Assembly: GCA_031551525.1 (NCBI GenBank) | Contig: JAVBNN010000030.1 | Span: 53,788-117,787 of the forward strand | DNA from: JAVBNN01 sp031551525 | Lineage (GTDB): Bacteria; Bacillota; Negativicutes; Acidaminococcales; JAISLQ01 | DNA: 64,000 nt | Direction of reading: 5' to 3' | In this document: positions 25,488-33,404 of the stretch, one piece after another | Layout: every line of letters starts with the position of its first letter | How positions within the stretch are numbered: position 1 is the first letter of the stretch | Program-made: the position numbers and the translations under genes | The notes under the pieces: model-generated | Told to the model about the DNA's origin: nothing | Database searches by the model: none | What the model saw: the letters and a program-made list of their open reading frames with translations, nothing else

Positions 25488-25580
25488 TGAAGGACGGGGC
25501 CGGACCTTAAGGAGGCCTCGACACTGCCGACCGATAGACGCAGTGTAAAGAAATGAACATGAAAGAGGCGAACGACAGCC

Positions 25581-26372
25581 ATGATGAGATCTCTCTGGAC
25601 TGCGGCCACAGGCATGAAAGGCCAGCAGACTAATATGGATGTTATTTCCAATAACATCGCCAACGTAAATACCACCGGCTTTAAAAAATACCATGTGGAT
25701 TTTCAGGACCTCTTGTATCAAAATATGCGCGCCGCTGGCACCAATACCGGTGACGACAACAACCAGGTGCCTACAGGCGTAGACCTTGGTCATGGCGTCA
25801 AAGTAGCTGCGACCCAGCGCATATATTTGCAGGGCGCGGCCCAGGAAACCGGCGGGCAGCTTGACATGATGATCCAAAATGACGGTTTTTTCCAGATCAA
25901 TCTGCCGGACGGCACGATAGCCTACACCAGAGACGGATCATTTAAGACTGACTCCACCGGTCGCGTAGTTACGGCTGACGGCTATACTTTGGAGCCGGCC
26001 ATCACTATCCCGGACGACGCGACATCCATCACCATTTCCCAGGACGGTCGTGTATCCGTCACTATCCAGGGGCAAAACGAACCGGACGAGATCGGGCAGC
26101 TAGAGATCGCCCGCTTCATCAACCCGGCCGGACTGAAAGCGGTAGGGCAAAACCTTTATATTGAAAGTTCCGCTTCCGGCGAGCCTATGGTGAGTAATCC
26201 CGGAGAAGACGGCGCCGGCACTATCGTGCAGCGCTATCTTGAAATGTCGAACGTTCAACTGGTAGAAGAGATGGTAAACATGATCGTTTGTCAAAGAGCA
26301 TATGAGATAAACGGCAAAGCCATCACGACGAGTGATGAAATGCTGCAGACGGCCGTTGGTTTGAAACGCTGA
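25581..26372 (+). CDS. flgG: Flagellar distal rod protein FlgG
   Basis: 263 residues, the standard FlgG length. Forms the distal rod of the flagellar axis, secreted by the flagellar export apparatus. Seen: MMRSLWTAATGMKGQQTNMDVISNNIANVNTTGFKK, the classic FlgG start, and SNVQLVEEMVNMIVCQRAYEINGKAI at the C-terminus. The start (25581 or 25584) lies 94 bases after flgF, with only a modest GAGGCG ribosome site; a strong AAGGAGG at about 25508-25514 is too far away to serve it. The stop overlaps flgA by one base. Confidence 0.96.
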   Translation: MMRSLWTAATGMKGQQTNMDVISNNIANVNTTGFKKYHVDFQDLLYQNMRAAGTNTGDDNNQVPTGVDLGHGVKVAATQRIYLQGAAQETGGQLDMMIQNDGFFQINLPDGTIAYTRDGSFKTDSTGRVVTADGYTLEPAITIPDDATSITISQDGRVSVTIQGQNEPDEIGQLEIARFINPAGLKAVGQNLYIESSASGEPMVSNPGEDGAGTIVQRYLEMSNVQLVEEMVNMIVCQRAYEINGKAITTSDEMLQTAVGLKR

Positions 26373-27076
26373 TGTTGATTAAAGCAGTTCTCTTGGCAAT
26401 ACTCTTTTTCTTGCCATCAGAAGCTTTTGCCCAACAGCTTTTGCCGGGGCAGGCGGTTATACTCACGGCGAAAAACGCTATCGAAGAGACCCTTGACAGG
26501 AGCGACGGCTCCATATACCAGGTGGAAGGCCTGACCAGGCTGCCGGAAAACATCGTTCTGCCTGACGGGATACTTGACCTAACGCCTTCTTTGATGGGCA
26601 AAGTGCGCTACGGCCAGCCGATGCAGGTGCAGGTAGCGGTAAATATCAACGGACTGCGTCAGATGAACATCGTGACCGTCTGGCGGGTCAAAAAACTGGT
26701 CGAAGTAGTTGTGGCGGCCAAGGACTTGCAATCGCGCACTGCGCTTTCAGAGGATGACGTGACGCTGGAACGCCGCGAAGTCACCAGGATTGACGAGGCG
26801 ATCTTTCAGATAAGTGACGCGGCTGGACTAGAGCTCAAGCGTGCCATTCCGGCCGGCAGTATGGTAACCCGCTCCAGCCTGACCAAGCCGGAAATCATAA
26901 GGAGCGGTGATAATGTGACTATCGTCAGCATATCCGGCAGTGTCACGGTAAAAGCGTCGGGTCAGGCTTTGCAGGGCGGTGCGGCTGGCGACGTTATCCG
27001 GGTGCGCAACATTTCCTCGGGAAAAAGTTTGCTGGGCAGGATAGAAGACCGGCAGACGGTAGTAATTTTGGGTTAA
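26372..27076 (+). CDS. flgA: Flagellar P-ring formation chaperone FlgA
   Basis: 234 residues. N-terminal signal peptide (about residues 1-20, cleaving after SEAFA) sends it to the periplasm, where FlgA helps FlgI assemble the P ring. Seen: the C-terminal SAF-type domain (VVVAAKDLQSRTALSEDDVTLERREV..., LKRAIPAGSMVTRSSLTKPEII) and the closing G-D-V-I-R-V-R-N motif (AAGDVIRVRNISSGKSLLGR). Presence of a P-ring factor implies a flagellum that crosses an outer membrane. Starts in the flgG stop codon (TGATG). Confidence 0.93.
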   Translation: MLIKAVLLAILFFLPSEAFAQQLLPGQAVILTAKNAIEETLDRSDGSIYQVEGLTRLPENIVLPDGILDLTPSLMGKVRYGQPMQVQVAVNINGLRQMNIVTVWRVKKLVEVVVAAKDLQSRTALSEDDVTLERREVTRIDEAIFQISDAAGLELKRAIPAGSMVTRSSLTKPEIIRSGDNVTIVSISGSVTVKASGQALQGGAAGDVIRVRNISSGKSLLGRIEDRQTVVILG

Positions 27077-27107
27077 ATTTTAGTAAGCCAATAGGCGGTG
27101 AATGTAC

Positions 27108-27695
27108 ATGAAAAGATATTTGGTGATTTGTTTGGCCGTTTTGGCCTTATTCATACAGCCGGCCTTGGTCGGCGCGGAATCGCTCTGGCAGGACAACGCC
27201 CGTATGGCAAATCTTTACCAGGACGTAAAAGCGCGCAATGTGGGAGACATCGTGACCATCGTTATTTCGGAAATATCCACAGCAGCGCGTTCCGGCTCTG
27301 CCAGCAACTCCAAAAATGCCAGCCTGGGTTTGGCCGCTGGTACCGGTGGCTGGCTCGACTGGATAGGTCCGCACACCATCTCGGGCAGCGACAGCTTCAA
27401 CGCCCAGGGCAGCATCAACAATACCAATAAAGTTAGCGCCAATATTACCGTGCAGGTAGTCGGAGTGCAGCCTAACGGTAATCTGCTCTTGTCCGGCACA
27501 CAGGCGATAAAGCAAAACAAGGACCTGCAAAACATTACGATCACCGGCGAAGTGCGCCCGGAAGACATCACTAGTGGTAACACGGTGCTGTCTACCTATG
27601 TGGCCAACGCCAAGATCACTATAGACGGCAAAGGGCCTATAATGAGGAAACAAAGACAGGGAATACTTACACAAGTATTGAATTTCCTGCTCTAA
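27108..27695 (+). CDS. flgH: Flagellar L-ring protein FlgH
   Basis: 195 residues from ATG 27108 (AGGCGGTG upstream; ATG 27102 is an alternative). Forms the bushing around the rod in the outer membrane. Seen: SLWQDNARMANLYQDVKARNVGDIVTIVISE near the N-terminus, VVGVQPNGNLLLSGTQAI, and ITGEVRPEDI, which are FlgH signatures. The N-terminus looks like an ordinary signal peptide cleaved after VGA; the lipobox cysteine of proteobacterial FlgH lipoproteins is not at the cleavage site. Placement between flgA and flgI fits. Confidence 0.94.
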   Translation: MKRYLVICLAVLALFIQPALVGAESLWQDNARMANLYQDVKARNVGDIVTIVISEISTAARSGSASNSKNASLGLAAGTGGWLDWIGPHTISGSDSFNAQGSINNTNKVSANITVQVVGVQPNGNLLLSGTQAIKQNKDLQNITITGEVRPEDITSGNTVLSTYVANAKITIDGKGPIMRKQRQGILTQVLNFLL

Positions 27696-27708
27696 GGGAG
27701 GAATCACG

Positions 27709-28803
27709 GTGCGTATAAGCGCTTGTTTGATAACAATTTTCTCCTTGCTCTTGTCATTGAGTCCTGTGGCAGACGCGGCAAGGATAAAGGATGTCGCTAA
27801 AGTACAAGGCGTGCGCGACAACCAGGTCGTGGGCATGGGGCTCGTTGTTGGTCTTAACGGTACCGGCGACTCAACCAAGAGTGATATGACGGTCAAGGCG
27901 ATCATCAATATGATGAAGAACTTTGGCATTTCGGTAGACCTCAAAAACATGAAGACTAAAAATGTGGCGACCGTTATGGTAACGGCCAAACTACCGGCTT
28001 TTTCCCGCCCCGGCGACAATATAGATATCAATGTCGCCTCGTCCGGTGACGCCAAAAGCCTACAGGGCGGCGTGCTTTTGCAGACTCCTTTGCGAGCCGC
28101 TAACGGTGAAGTATATGCTGTGGCGCAGGGGCCTGTATCGATCGGCGGATTTAGCGCTGGGGGCGGCGGCTCTGGAACAGTAAAAAACCACCCGACTACC
28201 GGGATGATGCCTAACGGGGCAATCGTGGAACGCGGTACCAACACTAACATGGCCGAAGGCGGTTATGTACGCTTTGCCCTTTACAAACCGGACTTTACCA
28301 CTGCCAACAGGGTAGCAAACAGGATAAACTCCAGTTGGGGCAAAATCGCCACCGCCAGTGACGCAGGAACGGTCAGTGTCCAAGTGCCGGACGGCGATTT
28401 TGACATAGTGAACTTCATAGCGGGTTTGGAAGACCTGACCATAGACCCCGACCAATCAGCTAAAATAGTCTTTAATGAACGCACCGGCACCGTCGTTATG
28501 GGCGGCAATGTCGGCATCAGCGAAGTGGCGGTTTCCCAAGGCGGACTTACAGTCACGATCACTAGGCGCGCCGATGTCGTACAGCCCAACCCCTTCACCT
28601 ATGGACGTCCTGTCGTCAATCCCAATACCAATGTAGAAGTGAAAGAAGACAAGGTGAATCTTATAGTGCTGCCAGAATCGGCAAATGTAGGCGATGTAGT
28701 GACAGCGCTCAATGCGGCTGGGGCGACCCCGCGCGACACCATGGCTATCCTTCAGGCCATGCAGGCGGCGGGAGCTCTACATGCCACTCTCGAAATAATA
28801 TAA
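27709..28803 (+). CDS. flgI: Flagellar P-ring protein FlgI
   Basis: 364 residues, standard length, from GTG 27709 (GGGAGGAA upstream). Periplasmic P ring around the rod. Seen: signal peptide (to about residue 24), then RIKDVAKVQGVRDNQVVGMGLVVGLNGTGDS, VATVMVTAKLPAF, RPGDNIDINVASSGDAKSLQGGVLLQTPL and the C-terminal LNAAGATPRDTMAILQAMQAAGALHATLEII. All are diagnostic of FlgI. Confidence 0.97.
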   Translation: MRISACLITIFSLLLSLSPVADAARIKDVAKVQGVRDNQVVGMGLVVGLNGTGDSTKSDMTVKAIINMMKNFGISVDLKNMKTKNVATVMVTAKLPAFSRPGDNIDINVASSGDAKSLQGGVLLQTPLRAANGEVYAVAQGPVSIGGFSAGGGGSGTVKNHPTTGMMPNGAIVERGTNTNMAEGGYVRFALYKPDFTTANRVANRINSSWGKIATASDAGTVSVQVPDGDFDIVNFIAGLEDLTIDPDQSAKIVFNERTGTVVMGGNVGISEVAVSQGGLTVTITRRADVVQPNPFTYGRPVVNPNTNVEVKEDKVNLIVLPESANVGDVVTALNAAGATPRDTMAILQAMQAAGALHATLEII

Positions 28804-28815
28804 ACGGGTGATGAG

Positions 28816-29286
28816 ATGAGCAGTATAATATCTAACACTTTTGGCGGCATGAACGTAATGAGTTCTCCGCATAGTGAAGCTAATATGATAAAAGGCCTGG
28901 CTGACCAGGACAAAAGAGATATAAAGGATTTTGCCCAACAACTCAAAGCGGTCCAGGATAAAGCTGCGGCTGAAAATGCCACGGGCAAGAGAACCGCAGA
29001 GGAAGAGCAGAAATTGAAAGAGACTTGTCAGGAGATGGAGTCGGTTTTTCTCAACTTAATGTTGGGTAAGATGCGTGACACCATACCTGAACGCGCTCTT
29101 TTCACTAAAAGTAGCGGCGAAAAAATGATGCAATCCATGCTTGATGTGGAACTCACGAGAACGATGGCACAGGCTGGTGGCATCGGGCTGGGGGAACTTT
29201 TATACAAGCAACTGACCAACCCTGGCGTTAAACGTGTCCCTGACCAAAGCATAAAAACAGGTGAGCAGGCTCAGCAAAAAAAGTAA
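28816..29286 (+). CDS. Rod-binding protein, FlgJ N-terminal domain only
   Basis: 156 residues. The segment LKETCQEMESVFLNLMLGKMRDTIPERALFTKSSGEKMMQSMLDVELTRTMA is the rod-binding domain that caps the growing flagellar rod. The muramidase domain that follows in enterobacterial FlgJ is absent, as in many other phyla, so a separate wall hydrolase must open the peptidoglycan. It ends the flagellar run and is followed by a terminator. Starts 12 bases after flgI. Confidence 0.88.
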   Translation: MSSIISNTFGGMNVMSSPHSEANMIKGLADQDKRDIKDFAQQLKAVQDKAAAENATGKRTAEEEQKLKETCQEMESVFLNLMLGKMRDTIPERALFTKSSGEKMMQSMLDVELTRTMAQAGGIGLGELLYKQLTNPGVKRVPDQSIKTGEQAQQKK

Positions 29287-29318
29287 CACCAGGCAGGACT
29301 TAGCGCTGCGGTTTACTC

Positions 29319-29357
29319 CAGACACAGCCGTAACCCCGGTTGTGTCTGATATTTTTT
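29319..29357 (+). terminator. Terminator after the flagellar genes
   Basis: An 11-bp stem from CAGACACAGCC (29319-29329) with GGTTGTGTCTG (29338-29348; one G-T pair), loop GTAACCCC, tail ATATTTTTT. Confidence 0.88.
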
Positions 29358-29376
29358 AAAGCCCCGGAGGGATTAT

Positions 29377-30786
29377 ATGTTTGGTTATCTGCGCCTTACC
29401 ATGGCGATATTTGCGTTCTGTTTGTATTTTTGCACAGCGCCGTCCGATGCGGCCGGGCAGACGGCGCAAAAGCTCCGTTACAGCAATTCACCCGACAAAG
29501 TGCGGGTTGTGGTGGATCTGAGCGATGAAATCGACATTAAAAAAGAAGATGGCTTTTCTGACCGTATAGTTGTGGACCTTGGTATTGCCGGTATGGGCAA
29601 AGAAGTAAAAGACATCATCATTTCCGACCCGGTATTCAGGCAGGCCAAACTGTTTCAAGTAGACAAAAACAAGCTGCAGCTTGATATACTGCTTAATATG
29701 GAAACCCAATATCAGGTGTTTTTTTTAAAAAACCCTGCGCGTCTAGTTATAGATGTGTTGAAAAGCTATCAAATCAAAGAAGACCGACAGATCGCGCCCG
29801 GATTAGCGTACAGCGTCCATAAAGAGCTGATAAAAGGCTCTCCGCTGAGGATACACACCCTAATAGCCGATACAGGAAAATGGTATGTAAAACCGATATT
29901 ATCCGGAGGACAGGTATTGGGGCGCGACAAACTGACCAGTGTGGCGGCGGGGGTAAAGGCAGCGGCGGCAGTGAACGCTTCTTATTTTGGCAGTGACGGC
30001 TGGGTTATTGGCAACCTTAAAATGGACGGCAATATAATAAGCGTTGAAAAAATGCGCCGGACAGCCTTTTTAGTTTATTCTGACCATAATATGGAAATAG
30101 AACCGGTAAGCTACTACGGCGAACTGGAACTGCCGGGTGGGCAAAAACTGCCGGTGGGAGGCATCAACCGTGAACGCCTGAACGACGAATTGATAATCTA
30201 TAACAAAGAATATGCACAAACTACACACACCAATGGGCATGGTTACGAATTAAAACTTGACAACAAAGGCAACGTTCTTTATACAAACTTTCAGGGAAAC
30301 AGTCCGCTTGCCCCGGGAGAACTGGTTTTGTCCGGGCACGGTGTGGCGGCGGATTTATTAAAGAATTTCCAGGTAGGCGACAAAATCGCCATCCGCCAAA
30401 CATTGGGTGACAAAGGGGACGCCGCTCAATACGTACTGGGTGCGGGCCCGCGTTTGGTAGACGGGGGACGGGTCGCGGTAAACAGCCGTGCGGAGAATTT
30501 TCCGCCGGATATCACGCAGGGCAGAGCCCCAAGGACTGCCGTGGGCCTTACCAAAGACGGGAAAATAATCCTGCTGGTGGCAGATGGCCGCAGTAATAAT
30601 AGCCGGGGACTTACGCTGACCGAACTGGCGGAAAAACTTATTGAATACGACGCGATAGATGCTATGAATCTTGACGGAGGCGGTTCCAGTGAAATGGTCA
30701 TAGGCTCTAAAATAGTAAATGCTCCCTCGGACGGACAGGAAAGAAGAATAAGCGTGGCGCTCGGTATATTTGCGCGGACACAATAA
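29377..30786 (+). CDS. Exported AMIN-like plus phosphodiester glycosidase (NAGPA) protein
   Basis: 469 residues. A signal peptide (about 1-25) is followed by an AMIN-like beta domain (about 30-125; YSNSPDKVRVVVDLSDE..., NPARLVIDVLKSY), which in other proteins binds peptidoglycan or assembles envelope machines. The C-terminal half is the phosphodiester glycosidase domain (formerly DUF2233/NAGPA), with VNASYFGSDGWVIGN, QGRAPRTAVGLTKDGKIILLVADGR and the closing MNLDGGGSSEMV. That domain removes sugars linked through a phosphodiester. A role in trimming wall- or envelope-linked glycans is a reasonable inference. CCGGAGGG precedes ATG 29377. Confidence 0.88.
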   Translation: MFGYLRLTMAIFAFCLYFCTAPSDAAGQTAQKLRYSNSPDKVRVVVDLSDEIDIKKEDGFSDRIVVDLGIAGMGKEVKDIIISDPVFRQAKLFQVDKNKLQLDILLNMETQYQVFFLKNPARLVIDVLKSYQIKEDRQIAPGLAYSVHKELIKGSPLRIHTLIADTGKWYVKPILSGGQVLGRDKLTSVAAGVKAAAAVNASYFGSDGWVIGNLKMDGNIISVEKMRRTAFLVYSDHNMEIEPVSYYGELELPGGQKLPVGGINRERLNDELIIYNKEYAQTTHTNGHGYELKLDNKGNVLYTNFQGNSPLAPGELVLSGHGVAADLLKNFQVGDKIAIRQTLGDKGDAAQYVLGAGPRLVDGGRVAVNSRAENFPPDITQGRAPRTAVGLTKDGKIILLVADGRSNNSRGLTLTELAEKLIEYDAIDAMNLDGGGSSEMVIGSKIVNAPSDGQERRISVALGIFARTQ

Positions 30787-30801
30787 TTTCACAAAAAATT
30801 T

Positions 30802-30830
30802 TTGTTTAAAAACTGTATTTTTAGTATAAT
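30802..30830 (+). promoter_or_regulatory. Promoter before the small lipoyl-like gene
   Basis: TTGTTT (30802-30807), a 17-base spacer and TATAAT (30825-30830), 23 bases before the ATG at 30853. Confidence 0.6.
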
Positions 30831-30852
30831 GTAATTGAAAGGGGTGGTTGTC

Positions 30853-31158
30853 ATGTTGCGTTCAAAGCGCGTATTTTTGCTAACACTGATTGTGCTGGCG
30901 GTTTTTACTGCGCTGGTTTGTGCCAATACCCTGGTTGCCCAGACCAGTACACTTAGTGGGGTAGTCAGTTCCAATAACCTTATTAAAACCGGCGCCATCG
31001 TAAAAGAAGGGCAAGTGTTGGTCTATATAGACAGCATAGCCGGTCCTGCTCCGGCAGCGCGCGCTACGGTAGACGGGATGGTATCGGAAGTGCTGGTCAA
31101 GGCTGGCGACAAGATAGTGCATGGACAGACTGTGGTGAGGATAACCTCTAACAAATAA
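30853..31158 (+). CDS. Small exported protein with a biotin/lipoyl-like hybrid motif
   Basis: 101 residues from ATG 30853 (GAAAGGGGTGG upstream). An N-terminal hydrophobic segment (about residues 7-27) is a signal or membrane anchor. The rest has two similar halves, LIKTGAIVKEGQVLVYID and TVDGMVSEVLVKAGDKIVHGQTVVRI, the pattern of biotin/lipoyl hybrid barrels such as those in HlyD/AcrA-type adaptor proteins. The lysine loop that would carry biotin or lipoate is replaced by an Ala/Pro-rich turn, so it is probably not modified. I do not know a function for a free-standing exported domain of this kind. It has its own promoter and is followed by a long hairpin. Confidence 0.75.
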   Translation: MLRSKRVFLLTLIVLAVFTALVCANTLVAQTSTLSGVVSSNNLIKTGAIVKEGQVLVYIDSIAGPAPAARATVDGMVSEVLVKAGDKIVHGQTVVRITSNK

Positions 31159-31181
31159 ACCGGTGAGAACCGCAAACCGCA

Positions 31182-31232
31182 GCCGGGCAACGGATGTTGC
31201 TTAAGAGACATCCGTTCCCGGCTTGTGTCATT
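31182..31232 (+). terminator. Long hairpin between the lipoyl-like gene and the S55 peptidase gene
   Basis: GCCGGGCAACGGATGT (31182-31197) pairs with ACATCCGTTCCCGGC (31208-31222) over 15 bp with one bulged C. The tail TTGTGTCATTT is only moderately T-rich. It may terminate partly or separate expression of the two genes. Confidence 0.65.
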
Positions 31233-31251
31233 TAAAGAAAGGGTGGTAACT

Positions 31252-33279
31252 TTGAAAATGAGCAGGCTTTCCGGGCTATGCGTTTTTTTATGCCTGTTGG
31301 TTTACTGTGGCATCAGTATGGCCGCGCCACCTGATATTATTACGACCGACCAACTCTATAAGGGTATGACCGGAGTAGGGAAAACAGTGGTTTCCGGCAG
31401 CGAAATAGAAGATTTCACCGTGGAAATCATTGGCGTTATGCAAAATTCCGGCAGTACAGGTGGCGACCTCATTTTGGTGCGGCTGTCAGGCGAGCCGATC
31501 AGGCGCAGCGGCGGAGTAGCGCAAGGCATGAGCGGCAGTCCGGTGTTTTTTAACGGAAAACTTGCCGGAGCGGTAGCTTTTGGCTGGTCACTGTCTGACC
31601 CGAATATTTGTATGCTTACTCCGATCGGTGAAATGCTTAAAATATCTGAAACCATGCGCTCAGATTTGGAGAAAATAGCGCAGCTTAAAGAAACTGCGGC
31701 CGCCCGCCAGAGGGCCGAAGACGCTGCCGAAATCAGCAAACTTACCGCTGAACGGGAAAAAGCGGAAAAAGAAAAGAAAGAAACCGAAAGCGCGCCAGAC
31801 CAAAAAACGCAAACAGGCCCTAAACAAATAAAACCGAACCCGCAAAAAGAAGTCGACCAGCAGCCGGACAAGAAAGAACCGGGCGATAAGACGGACAAAG
31901 AAAAAGAAGTAAAACCTGCAACAGAGACAAAAACACCAGAAGAACCTCTGACGCCTAAACTCACCCCCCTGATGGCTCGGGGGTTTAGCGTGCAGGGACT
32001 AGATATACTGCGCGAAGGACTTAAAGAATTTGATATAGTACCTTATTCGGTGGGCGAGGCGCCTTACGGTACGGCAAATATCCTCTTGGAACCGGGAAGC
32101 GCGGTCAGCGTGGAAGTGATGCGCGGCGACATGAGCCTGGGTGTTTTGGGAACCGTTACCTGGGTGGATGGCGATGAAGTATTGGCCTTTGGGCATCCTT
32201 TTACTAAAAGAGGCCAAGTAAATTATTTTCTCAGCAATGCCTGGACATTTACCACAGTCAGTTCTATAAACAGCGCCTTTAAAGTCGGCGCGCCCGGCAA
32301 ACTGCTGGGCAGCGTATTGCAGGATCGCGGCTCTGGTGTTGCGGGAAAGATCGGCCTGTACCCGGCTATAATGCCCATGCTGATCACGGTGAGTGATTTT
32401 ACCAGGGGGCTGCATAAAGAAGCTACTGTGCAGATAGTCCAGGATGAAATGCTTTCGCCGGTTTTGGCTCAGTCGGCCGTCGTGAGCATTGCCGACCGGG
32501 TTCTTGACAGAAAGGGCGAAGGTACCGCCTTGGTTAAATTTACCATCAGAGCTGCCGGATTACCAGGCGACCGCGAAATAAAACGGGAAAACATGTTCTA
32601 CAGTTCCCGCAATATAACAGAAGTTTTAGCGGGTGAATTGGCCAGCGGGCTGCAAATGTTAACCAGGAACCGCTTCCAGACGGTAAATTTGACCGATGTA
32701 GATATACAAGTAGAAGTATCGGATAAACGCAATACTGCAACGATAATTTCGGCCAAGCCCTTAGCGGAAAAGGCCAATCCGGGCGATACCATAGGCATAG
32801 AAGTGACGCTTCAGCCTTATCGCGAGGACAAGATAACCAAAGTTGTGCATTTTACCATACCGAAAGATCAAAAAGAAGGTCCCATGCCGCTTATGATACG
32901 CGGCGGCACTTCGCTGGTTGGTTTACAGAGCGCCGTCCGGCAGCAGCAGACTGCTGAAACTGCTATGCTTTTGCGGCAGGACAGCACTAAGACCAAGACT
33001 TTTGCCGATGAAATAGACGAATTCAATAAAAAAGACCGTAATCATGATATCGTGGTCGATCTTTTGATGGGCGCCGGCGAAAAGAAACCTGCGAAGAGCA
33101 CGAAAAAAGCGTCTACAGTAGCCGCTCCTACAGCGGAGGAGCAACAGCTCCAGGAAGAACAGATCAACGAATTTGTACAGGGCAGCAAATATAAGACCAA
33201 TACGCCTATTTACCACATAGTGACGGGAGAGACCGTGACCGGGGTGGAAGTCGCTCACGTCAATACTGCCGATGAATAA
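31252..33279 (+). CDS. SpoIVB-type S55 peptidase domain protein with permuted catalytic halves
   Basis: 675 residues from TTG 31252, favoured because GGGTGG lies five bases upstream; ATG 31258 is an alternative. Signal peptide to about residue 27. The motif GGVAQGMSGSPVFFNGKLAGAV (catalytic Ser about 94) equals the C-terminal serine half of SpoIVB, but here it comes first. A K/E/P-rich, probably disordered linker (about 140-240) follows. Then GTVTWVDGDEVLAFGHPF (His about 315) and LGSVLQDRGSGVAGKIG match the N-terminal histidine half of SpoIVB. In SpoIVB the order is His then Ser. A C-terminal beta-rich region and an Ala/Glu-rich tail complete the protein. SpoIVB cuts a regulator in sporulation; here, next to outer-membrane genes, an envelope protease or sensor is more likely. 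Confidence 0.82.
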   Translation: MKMSRLSGLCVFLCLLVYCGISMAAPPDIITTDQLYKGMTGVGKTVVSGSEIEDFTVEIIGVMQNSGSTGGDLILVRLSGEPIRRSGGVAQGMSGSPVFFNGKLAGAVAFGWSLSDPNICMLTPIGEMLKISETMRSDLEKIAQLKETAAARQRAEDAAEISKLTAEREKAEKEKKETESAPDQKTQTGPKQIKPNPQKEVDQQPDKKEPGDKTDKEKEVKPATETKTPEEPLTPKLTPLMARGFSVQGLDILREGLKEFDIVPYSVGEAPYGTANILLEPGSAVSVEVMRGDMSLGVLGTVTWVDGDEVLAFGHPFTKRGQVNYFLSNAWTFTTVSSINSAFKVGAPGKLLGSVLQDRGSGVAGKIGLYPAIMPMLITVSDFTRGLHKEATVQIVQDEMLSPVLAQSAVVSIADRVLDRKGEGTALVKFTIRAAGLPGDREIKRENMFYSSRNITEVLAGELASGLQMLTRNRFQTVNLTDVDIQVEVSDKRNTATIISAKPLAEKANPGDTIGIEVTLQPYREDKITKVVHFTIPKDQKEGPMPLMIRGGTSLVGLQSAVRQQQTAETAMLLRQDSTKTKTFADEIDEFNKKDRNHDIVVDLLMGAGEKKPAKSTKKASTVAAPTAEEQQLQEEQINEFVQGSKYKTNTPIYHIVTGETVTGVEVAHVNTADE

Positions 33280-33286
33280 TGAAATG

Positions 33287-33313
33287 CCCTGGACATAGCT
33301 GTCCGGGGTTTTC
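33287..33313 (+). terminator. Terminator after the S55 peptidase gene
   Basis: Stem CCCTGGACA (33287-33295) with TGTCCGGGG (33300-33308; one T-G pair), loop TAGC, tail TTTTC. It separates the peptidase from the mla operon. Confidence 0.8.
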
Positions 33314-33404
33314 AGCACTACAGGTAAAATTAGTTTATTTAGCAGGTAAAAAGGATTTTTTATTGAATAATAAAATATGAACGCTACATACCGGGAGGGA
33401 GATC

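Noticed and set aside
25508..25517. Strong ribosome site TAAGGAGGCC between flgF and flgG
   Set aside because: No start codon lies at a usable distance, and the only small frame nearby (7 codons, ending here) has no support.
28816..29286. Muramidase activity for the FlgJ-like protein
   Set aside because: Only the rod-binding domain is present; the hydrolase part is missing.
31252..33279. S55 (SpoIVB-type) gene as proof of sporulation
   Set aside because: The domain order differs from SpoIVB and the gene lies with envelope genes; such proteins also occur in non-sporulating phyla.
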